The notes below the pieces were generated by a model. It had not been told where the DNA came from. It did not search any database and was given only the letters and a program-made list of their open reading frames with translations. DNA of 7,612 bases. Origin: Deltaproteobacteria bacterium. GTDB lineage: Bacteria > Desulfobacterota > Desulfobacteria > Desulfobacterales > JAUVKB01. The position numbers and the translations under genes were made by a program. The first letter of the stretch is position 1; each line of letters opens with the position of its first letter. The DNA lies in the NCBI GenBank assembly GCA_030596405.1, contig JAUVKB010000105.1:1-7612 (forward strand). Direction: 5' to 3'. Positions 1 to 4,890 of the stretch are shown here, in pieces.

Positions 1-1
1 C

Positions 2-160
2 GCTTCCGGCATCAGAATGACCTATGAAGTTTATAAACAGCTTCAGGGCAAGGCCGGTGAACGTCAGATTAAAAATCCGCGACTTGGGCTTACCCAGAAC
101 CTCGGAGGCTTCCCGGCAAACTGTGTTGCAGGCGTAACCATCTGGGGTAACGAACTTTAA
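2..160 (+). CDS. Thiolase family protein (acetyl-CoA acetyltransferase-like), C-terminal fragment
   Basis: Only the last 52 codons are in the window; the gene starts before base 1, and the reading frame begins at base 2 and ends at TAA 158-160. The visible part has the pattern of the C-terminus of SCP-x/archaeal-type thiolases: an ASGIRM...YEVYKQL stretch (about residues 1-15 of the fragment), then KNPRLGLTQNLGGFPAN, then a hydrophobic final strand ending WGNEL. In many relatives the equivalent motif is THNLGG; here glutamine replaces the histidine. These enzymes condense or cleave acyl-CoA thioesters in the cytoplasm, but the catalytic cysteine and GHP region lie outside the window, so substrate and activity cannot be judged. 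The gene converges on the leftward cytidylate-kinase-like gene, with structured intergenic DNA between them. Family call is fairly sure from the GLTxNLGG block; anything finer is inference. Confidence 0.75.
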   Translation, partial: ASGIRMTYEVYKQLQGKAGERQIKNPRLGLTQNLGGFPANCVAGVTIWGNEL

Positions 161-170
161 AATAGAGGGA

Positions 171-215
171 AAAACCTGAGGGAAGCGTACTGATAGTACG
201 TCGACCGAAGGTTTT
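171..215 (+). terminator. Probable bidirectional terminator after the thiolase gene
   Basis: Ten bases after the thiolase stop, AAAACCT (171-177) can pair with AGGTTTT (209-215), and inside it CGTACT (186-191) pairs perfectly with AGTACG (195-200) around a GAT triloop. The middle of the stem is poorly paired. The outer arms supply a T run on either strand (TTTT at 212-215 on plus, a run of five T on minus), so it could end transcription from both directions. Position and shape fit a terminator, but the weak central stem and short T run keep this tentative. Confidence 0.45.
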
Positions 216-225
216 GACCGATAAG

Positions 226-274
226 GAAAAACTTCAAATAATCGGCCAATCAAATTATTTGACCGATTATTTGA
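226..274 (-). terminator. Probable terminator of the cytidylate-kinase-like gene
   Basis: A 12-base inverted repeat, TCAAATAATCGG (234-245) and CCGATTATTTGA (263-274), flanks a 17-base loop that itself holds a TCAAAT/ATTTGA repeat (250-255 and 257-262). Read leftward, the structure begins at the last codons of the kinase gene (stop 267-269) and is followed by five T (226-230 on the plus strand as AAAAA). That is the order expected of an intrinsic terminator for the leftward gene. The stem is AT-rich, so strength is uncertain. Confidence 0.5.
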
Positions 275-878
275 CCACTAATCTACAAACAATATCAGAC
301 GCCTTATCAATATCTACCCTGCCCATATTTAAGACCAAATGGTAATCAGTCGGCTGGTCATAATCGTATTTGCCAAAACATTTATACAGATTCCGCCTTC
401 TTTTATCATATTTGGCAATTAAACTTTTAGATTTTGAATGTGTAATATTATATCTTTTTTCCATGAATTTCATTCTATCCTCTTTTTCGGCGACAAGGAG
501 CAAATGATAAACATCTTCATAGTCTTTTAAGATATACTGGCCGGCCCTTCCGAGAATCACGCAATTTCCCTCTTTGGCCAACCGCGACATTACTTTATAA
601 AGCGAATCAACATAAATATCATTATCAATATATCCTCTTTTGTCATCCAGAATACGCTCCAGAAAATTTCTTGCGACCAGCCCGTCAATAAATTTCAGCA
701 ATGTGCCTCCAGCGTCCTGTTCAATAGATTTTACCCAGTCGGGTGATACCCTTGCATGTTTTGAAACCATTCTGACAATTTCAGTATCAATAAAGGTGTA
801 TCCCAATTTTTTAGCAATAATTTCACCCATTGTTTTACCGCCCGAACCTAACTGCCGTGCAATTGTAATAACAGACAT
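267..878 (-). CDS. Cytidylate kinase-like family protein (Cytidylate_kin2)
   Basis: Predicted cytoplasmic P-loop kinase of 203 residues. The N-terminus MSVITIARQLGSGGKTMG carries the family's nucleotide-binding loop (GSGGKTMG, residues 11-18). Further family marks are FIDTEIVRMV (about 29-38), ILGRAGQYIL (108-117), the lid region rich in arginines (EKRYNI and DKRRRN, about 140-163) and the terminal PTDYHLVLN block (176-184). True cytidylate kinases phosphorylate CMP to CDP; proteins of this related family are widespread in anaerobes and their substrate is mostly untested, so the function is a family-level inference. The ATG at 878 was chosen because the P-loop starts 10 residues later as in relatives, and because a G-rich Shine-Dalgarno-like run lies three bases upstream; an in-frame upstream start at 923 would add 15 unlikely residues translated from that run. 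It is the last gene of the leftward block, 87 bases after the PPi-type phosphofructokinase. A TTGGTT (923-928) and TATTCT (900-905) pair with a 17-base spacer could give it a weak promoter of its own. Confidence 0.85.
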   Translation of the reverse strand: MSVITIARQLGSGGKTMGEIIAKKLGYTFIDTEIVRMVSKHARVSPDWVKSIEQDAGGTLLKFIDGLVARNFLERILDDKRGYIDNDIYVDSLYKVMSRLAKEGNCVILGRAGQYILKDYEDVYHLLLVAEKEDRMKFMEKRYNITHSKSKSLIAKYDKRRRNLYKCFGKYDYDQPTDYHLVLNMGRVDIDKASDIVCRLVVK

Positions 879-881
879 ATA

Positions 882-896
882 CCCCCCCCTTTTTTT
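882..896 (-). promoter_or_regulatory. A7G8 homopolymer serving as ribosome-binding site of the kinase gene
   Basis: On the minus strand, seven A (890-896) are followed directly by eight G (882-889), three bases before the ATG at 878. The G run with its leading A is the only Shine-Dalgarno-like sequence for this start. Homopolymers of this length are prone to slippage, so the length may vary between cells or in sequencing reads. Confidence 0.5.
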
Positions 897-965
897 AATA
901 GAATAAAACAATTCATGGCCCAAACCAAGTATGGTGACTTCTTGTATCTTTATGCCCGCTCTTCC

Positions 966-2132
966 TTAATACAAAAACATCGGTTTGCCAAGCACGGTGT
1001 TTACTTTAGCCCTATACCCATCTTTGTCATACAACTCTTCGACATCTACCCGCTTAACCCCGCTGGTAATCGTATTCATGGATATGTGAGTATATTGCCC
1101 ATTCTGCAAGGCGACCATTCGCCCGCCGGCCCCTTCTTTGATCAGATCCATAGCCAGGTTGGCAAAATTCATCGCAACCATCAGGTCTAAGCTATCTGGC
1201 GCGCCCGAGCGCATGAGGTAAGCAAGCCTTTGGTTGATAATGCCCTGCCCGCTCAGTTTTTTCAAGGCTTCGCCTGTAATTTCTCCGATGCCGCCCAGTT
1301 TTTTATGGCCATAGGCGTCAGTCTCGCCGAATTCCACGACTTTACTTCCAGCCATGTGAGCGCCTTCACTAATTACCAGCACGGCATAATTGCTGGGATT
1401 GGCCAGCTTGTCTTTTAACAGGAGTTCGGCCAGGCGTTCGGGATCAAAAGATACTTCAGGTATAACGGCCCTGTCCGCGCTGGACAGGTATGAACTGATG
1501 AGCGCTGTTTCACCACAGTTACGGCCAAATAATTCAACTACCGCAATCCGTTCATGAGAACCTGTGCTCGTGCGTAATTGGTGAATGAATTGCACGCTCC
1601 GTGTGACGGCTGTTCCGAAACCGATACAATAGTCGGTGCCATAAACATCATTGTCCATTGTTTTCGGGATCGCCACTATCGGATAACCCTCACGGTGCAA
1701 TCGTTCACCATAACTTAAAGTATCATCGCCACCGACCGGGATGAGCGTATTAATGCCCAGGTACTCCAAATTTTTTAGAACATGAGGGGTAAAATCGCGT
1801 GGACGCATGTCCTGTTCTTCGGCATTGAGATGCTTTGGATCACGGAGAAACTCAGGTTCTTCATCAGGTTTTACGCTTCCGGGATTAGTGCGGCTTGTGT
1901 GCAGGATGGTACCGCCGGAACGGTCGATTGTTCGAACGTTGCTTTTATCCAGTGCAATGATATTTTTGTTAAAACTGTCCGGGTCATCAGGGTTAAACCA
2001 TAAAATACCTTTCCAGCCTTTTCTGATGCCAAAAACTTCGTGGCCCTCATCTACGGCCCTGTTGACAATAGCTTTGATACAGCAATTTAATCCGGGCACA
2101 TCACCACCGCCAGTTAAAATGCCTATCCTCAT
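966..2132 (-). CDS. 6-phosphofructokinase, predicted pyrophosphate-type
   Basis: Enzyme of 388 residues that phosphorylates fructose 6-phosphate to fructose 1,6-bisphosphate in the cytoplasm. Family motifs in order: LTGGGDVPGLN (6-16), GGTILHTSRTNP (73-84), GGDDTLS (134-140), PKTMDND (156-162, with the presumed base D160), SHERIAVVELFGRNCG (192-207), IPEVSFD (224-230) and YLMRSGAPDSLD (305-316). The second Asp of GGDD and the Lys of PKT match the two positions (E. coli Gly104 and Gly124) that are Asp and Lys in pyrophosphate-dependent enzymes, so PPi is the predicted donor and the reaction may be reversible. By ungapped comparison, the H249 position of E. coli is Tyr305 and the R243 position is not Arg. 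The ATG at 2132 is chosen over the GTG at 2141 because AAGGAGG (2141-2147) overlaps the GTG but sits eight bases before the ATG. It follows the ATP-type enzyme by 34 bases. Its DNA is visibly richer in G+C than its neighbours. Confidence 0.93.
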   Translation of the reverse strand: MRIGILTGGGDVPGLNCCIKAIVNRAVDEGHEVFGIRKGWKGILWFNPDDPDSFNKNIIALDKSNVRTIDRSGGTILHTSRTNPGSVKPDEEPEFLRDPKHLNAEEQDMRPRDFTPHVLKNLEYLGINTLIPVGGDDTLSYGERLHREGYPIVAIPKTMDNDVYGTDYCIGFGTAVTRSVQFIHQLRTSTGSHERIAVVELFGRNCGETALISSYLSSADRAVIPEVSFDPERLAELLLKDKLANPSNYAVLVISEGAHMAGSKVVEFGETDAYGHKKLGGIGEITGEALKKLSGQGIINQRLAYLMRSGAPDSLDLMVAMNFANLAMDLIKEGAGGRMVALQNGQYTHISMNTITSGVKRVDVEELYDKDGYRAKVNTVLGKPMFLY

Positions 2133-2140
2133 TTTTGTCA

Positions 2141-2147
2141 CCTCCTT
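2141..2147 (-). promoter_or_regulatory. Shine-Dalgarno site fixing the start of the PPi-type phosphofructokinase
   Basis: AAGGAGG on the minus strand, a full match to the consensus. It lies eight bases before ATG 2132 and physically overlaps the alternative GTG at 2141, which excludes the longer start. It is the strongest ribosome-binding site seen in the window. Confidence 0.8.
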
Positions 2148-2166
2148 ATAATATTCCGATATTGTT

Positions 2167-3507
2167 TTACTTGGTCATTTGTTCACCATTTATTAATGAA
2201 CCCTGGCCTGTTGCTTCAAGAACACTGCGCCACAAAATTCCCATTGGGTCGACATGCTTGCGTTTTCCAACCGAGGCAACCATGGGAATATGTATAAAAG
2301 TATTGTTCCAGTTACCGATAAGCAGCTTTGTTTTTCCTGCCATGGCCGCATGAACCGCATTACGCCCCAAAAAACTGCAAAATACATGGTCATTAGCATT
2401 GGCAGGCAGGCTCCTTATTATATAACTTGGATCTATATATTTAAGCGATATGTTGATATTTTTATCATTAAAATAAGAAGATATCTTATCTTTTAAGAAT
2501 ATTCCGATATCATACAATTTTATATTTCCGGATTCATCACGCGCCTGATCCTTGTCATTAAAAAATTTCTGGCCCGCTCCTTCCGCAGCCACAATAACTG
2601 CATGTCCCCTGCGCTTTAAACGTTTTTCAAGAGCCGCCAGGAATCCATGCGGCCCATCAAGATCGAAATCAATCTCCGGTATCAGCACAAAGTTTACATC
2701 CTGCTGGGCTAAAGAGGCTGACGCCGCTATAAAACCGGAATTTCTGCCCATCAATTTTATTAAACCTATGCCGTTGGGATATCCTTTTGCTTCGTTATGC
2801 GCCGCCCTTATGGATTGAGTAGCCACCTCAACCGCGGAATCAAAACCAAAAGATCTGGATACCATGTATATATCGTTGTCAATGGTCTTTGGTATTCCGA
2901 TGACACTTATTTTTAAGTTCCGTTTTGTTATCGCATCCGCTATCTTTGTCGCAGCCATAAGGGTCCCGTCACCGCCGATCATAAAAAGGACGCCGATGTT
3001 CATTCTGTCCAGACACTCGACAATCTCTTCGATATCCTGAGGCCCCCTGGAAGACCCTAAAAAAGAACCGCCCTTTTTAATTATACTCCCTATGGTTCCG
3101 GCATCAAGCTCTATGATGTCATGGCCATATTTAGGGATAAAGCCTTGAAGGCCGTACTGAATTCCGTATATATTCTTTACGCCGTACCCATAGTAAAGCT
3201 CCAAAACTATAGATCGAATAATGCCGTTCAGACCCGGGCAAAGCCCCCCGCATGTCACCATGGCACATCTGAGCTTGCTCGGATCAAAGTATATCTTGCT
3301 CCTGGGCCCTGCCAGCTCAAAAGAGGCCGGTTTCTTTCCCTTCTTGATCGCCGCAACCGTTCTCTTAACATCCACATCAACTAAAATCCTGACCTCATCC
3401 GACGTAAAGTTAATATTAAGCGGTTCTCCTTCCGCTCTTTTAATAGATGATGGTATTCCCGGCTTGCCAAGCGTCGGTATTTTTGTTTCAACGGAATCAA
3501 AATTCAT
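2167..3507 (-). CDS. ATP-dependent 6-phosphofructokinase, trypanosome/plant-like type
   Basis: Enzyme of 446 residues converting fructose 6-phosphate to fructose 1,6-bisphosphate. It has an N-terminal extension of about 80 residues before the catalytic core, as in the group that includes Trypanosoma and plant ATP enzymes. Motifs: VTCGGLCPGLNGIIRSI (84-100), GSFLGSSRG (147-155), IGGDGTL (177-183), IGIPKTIDND (203-212, base D210), KLMGRNSGFIAA (251-262), IPEIDFD (276-282), VAAEGAGQ (306-313), KYIDPSYIIRS (356-366) and AVHAAMAGKT (384-393). The Gly in GGDGT marks ATP as donor, even though the PKT lysine of the PPi group is kept, which is the known combination in this subgroup. The ATG at 3507 has AGAGGT a few bases upstream. 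The gene is followed after 34 bases by the PPi-type enzyme, so the two are likely one transcript. Allosteric control common in this subgroup cannot be read from the sequence. Confidence 0.93.
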   Translation of the reverse strand: MNFDSVETKIPTLGKPGIPSSIKRAEGEPLNINFTSDEVRILVDVDVKRTVAAIKKGKKPASFELAGPRSKIYFDPSKLRCAMVTCGGLCPGLNGIIRSIVLELYYGYGVKNIYGIQYGLQGFIPKYGHDIIELDAGTIGSIIKKGGSFLGSSRGPQDIEEIVECLDRMNIGVLFMIGGDGTLMAATKIADAITKRNLKISVIGIPKTIDNDIYMVSRSFGFDSAVEVATQSIRAAHNEAKGYPNGIGLIKLMGRNSGFIAASASLAQQDVNFVLIPEIDFDLDGPHGFLAALEKRLKRRGHAVIVAAEGAGQKFFNDKDQARDESGNIKLYDIGIFLKDKISSYFNDKNINISLKYIDPSYIIRSLPANANDHVFCSFLGRNAVHAAMAGKTKLLIGNWNNTFIHIPMVASVGKRKHVDPMGILWRSVLEATGQGSLINGEQMTK

Positions 3508-3618
3508 GATGACCTCTTTAAATTAATGTTTGTAAATTTTTTAAATACCATTACCATTTATCGCGCCGTTTATAAAAAAACAATACATCATAAGATTATT
3601 CCGAATCAAGCATCCTGT
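3508..3618 (-). other. 111-base gap between the KamA-like gene and the ATP-type phosphofructokinase
   Basis: AT-rich spacer. I see the ribosome-binding site AGAGGT for the downstream gene, a tandem ACCATT pair (3547-3558) and a run of seven A on the plus strand (T on minus), but no strong hairpin before that run and no convincing -35/-10 pair. Read-through from the KamA-like gene is therefore possible but not shown. Confidence 0.4.
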
Positions 3619-4698
3619 TTAAAAATTTAGAGGATACTCAAAAAATTCGCCCTTATAGTTTTTAATTTTTAATTTCCCGTCAATGACATCTTTTACATAT
3701 TCCGGCAGCAGGGGAATTTTCCCTCCGCCTCCGGGAAGATCGATCATATAATGCGGCACGCACATCCCGGAAACATATCCTCGAAGAGCAGCCATGATTT
3801 TCAATCCGTCATTAATCGACGTTCTAAAATGTGCTGTCCCTTTTACCGGGTCGGCATGAAAAATATAATACGGCCTTACCCTTATTTTTAAAAGTTTCTG
3901 CATTAAAAGTTTCATAACCCGTGGATTGTTATTTATACCTTTTAAAAGAACGGTCTGACAGCCAAGGGGGATGCCAGCATCTGCAAGTTCAGCGCATGCT
4001 CTGGATGCTTGACAGGTAATTTCATCCGGGTGGTTAAAATGGATATTGATAAAAAGCGGGTGAAAACGTTTTAGAATTTTTGCCAGATTTTTTGTAATCC
4101 TCTGTGGAAGTGTGCACGGCACACGTGTGTGTATCCTTATAATCTCAACATGTGAAATTTCACGCAGTTTTGTTAACAAATTATTTAAATCATCATCTTC
4201 GAGAAGAAGCGGGTCACCGCCGGAAACAAGCACTTCACGTATCGACTTTGTTTTTTTGATATAGTTTATCCCTTCTCTTACGGTTTCATCCGTAACGGCA
4301 AAAGGAGCACCGACTTTTCTTTTGCGCATACAAAACCGGCAATACACGGCGCATTGGCTGGAAACCATGAATAAAACCCTGTCAGGATAACGATGGATAA
4401 GGTTGGGCACAGGCGACTGGCTTTCTTCTGCAAGCGGATCATCAATTTCAAAACTGTTTTCTATTTCCATTTGATCAGGCACAGCCTGTCTCCATATAGG
4501 ATCTCCAGCCTTGATCATCAAAGAAAGATAATACGGATTTATCCGCATTGGGTAACGTTTTGCAACCTTTTGAATCTTTTTTTTATCTACATGAAAATAT
4601 TTTGCCAGTTCATCGGAAGTTTCAATGCTTGATGAGAGAATGTCATGCCAGTCCGGCGGAATATTTTTTATAGATTTATTATACGCAAAATCCGGCAA
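3619..4698 (-). CDS. KamA family radical SAM protein, lysine 2,3-aminomutase-like, compact form
   Basis: Predicted cytoplasmic iron-sulfur, SAM and PLP enzyme of 359 residues. The radical SAM cluster motif is CAVYCRFC (C116, C120, C123), followed by SGGDPLL (159-165) as SAM-binding glycine motif and LPGGGGKIP (321-329), whose K327 is the expected PLP lysine. D283 and D320 stand at the positions that bind the lysine amino groups in clostridial lysine 2,3-aminomutase; the offset to that enzyme is a steady 9-10 residues. The upstream DPLAE...SPVPNLIHRYPDRVLF block (87-110) resembles KamA rather than EpmB. The protein ends 32 residues after the PLP lysine, so it lacks the C-terminal zinc-binding segment of the clostridial enzyme. 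No beta-lysine acetyltransferase (ablB) is adjacent, so use of any beta-lysine (osmolyte, EF-P modification, lysine breakdown) is open. The start is TTG 4698: an in-frame stop lies 18 bases upstream and no ATG or GTG precedes residue 51. TTAGGAG (4711-4717) lies 12 bases upstream. First gene of the leftward block. Confidence 0.88.
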   Translation of the reverse strand: MPDFAYNKSIKNIPPDWHDILSSSIETSDELAKYFHVDKKKIQKVAKRYPMRINPYYLSLMIKAGDPIWRQAVPDQMEIENSFEIDDPLAEESQSPVPNLIHRYPDRVLFMVSSQCAVYCRFCMRKRKVGAPFAVTDETVREGINYIKKTKSIREVLVSGGDPLLLEDDDLNNLLTKLREISHVEIIRIHTRVPCTLPQRITKNLAKILKRFHPLFINIHFNHPDEITCQASRACAELADAGIPLGCQTVLLKGINNNPRVMKLLMQKLLKIRVRPYYIFHADPVKGTAHFRTSINDGLKIMAALRGYVSGMCVPHYMIDLPGGGGKIPLLPEYVKDVIDGKLKIKNYKGEFFEYPLNF

Positions 4699-4717
4699 TT
4701 TCGGATTTTTCTCCTAA
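4687..4717 (-). promoter_or_regulatory. Shine-Dalgarno plus start-codon hairpin of the KamA-like gene
   Basis: AAAATCCG (minus 4709-4702) and CGGATTTT (minus 4694-4687) form a perfect 8-base-pair stem with a 7-base loop AAATTGC that contains the TTG start (4698-4696). The Shine-Dalgarno TTAGGAG (4717-4711) abuts the base of the stem. The pairing is seen directly; any effect on translation is inference. Confidence 0.5.
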
Positions 4718-4765
4718 GAATAAAGGCTTGGCAACGCCGCTTTTTTATAAACAGGCGTTATCTGA

Positions 4766-4771
4766 ATTATA
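4766..4771 (-). promoter_or_regulatory. Candidate -10 box for the leftward block
   Basis: TATAAT, a perfect sigma-70 -10 hexamer on the minus strand, about 68 bases before the KamA-like start codon. I see no good -35 hexamer at the right spacing, and the region is AT-rich, so chance occurrence is possible. Confidence 0.35.
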
Positions 4772-4782
4772 TATTCACAAAT

Positions 4783-4810
4783 TTGATATTGTTGTGATAT
4801 ACCTTATAAA
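4783..4810 (+). promoter_or_regulatory. Candidate sigma-70 promoter for nfo
   Basis: TTGATA (4783-4788), a 16-base spacer, then TATAAA (4805-4810). Transcription would begin near 4817, giving a leader of about 74 bases before nfo. It lies beside the opposite-strand TATAAT, so the two divergent promoters may compete. Both hexamers are close to consensus, but nothing else confirms it. Confidence 0.45.
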
Positions 4811-4865
4811 AATAAATCATCCGGCACAAGAGTTTATACAATCGCAAATTCGTCAAATTCATCAA

Positions 4866-4890
4866 CAGAGAAAAAACAGAGAAAAAACAG
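4866..4890 (+). repeat. 11-base tandem repeat in the nfo leader
   Basis: CAGAGAAAAAA occurs at 4866-4876 and again, identically, at 4877-4887, followed by the first three bases of a third copy and then the ATG. The repeat supplies the only weak Shine-Dalgarno-like AGAG (4878-4881), nine bases before the start. Confidence 0.7.

Noticed and set aside
878..923. Longer start at 923 for the cytidylate-kinase-like gene
   Set aside because: The added residues come from translating the A7G8 tract and upstream spacer; the ATG at 878 sits properly before the P-loop with a G-rich ribosome-binding site.
2132..2141. GTG start at 2141 for the PPi-type phosphofructokinase
   Set aside because: The consensus AAGGAGG overlaps this codon, leaving no spacing; ATG 2132 is eight bases away as expected.
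1807..2151. Antisense open frame of 114 codons over the PPi-type phosphofructokinase, and similar open frames over other genes (for example 640-906, 1230-1418, 2552-2818, 3221-3526, 6601-6894)
   Set aside because: Each lies opposite a gene with clear family motifs, resembles no family I know, and lacks a good ribosome-binding site; they are shadow frames.
3547..3558. Tandem ACCATT pair in the gap before the ATP-type phosphofructokinase
   Set aside because: Two six-base copies in AT-rich DNA are easily chance and match no site I recognise.
3619..4698. Calling the radical SAM protein EpmB (EF-P lysylation)
   Set aside because: The segment before the cluster cysteines (DPLAE...SPVPNLIHRYPDRVLF) matches the KamA pattern better, and no epmA or efp gene is in the window; length alone is not enough.
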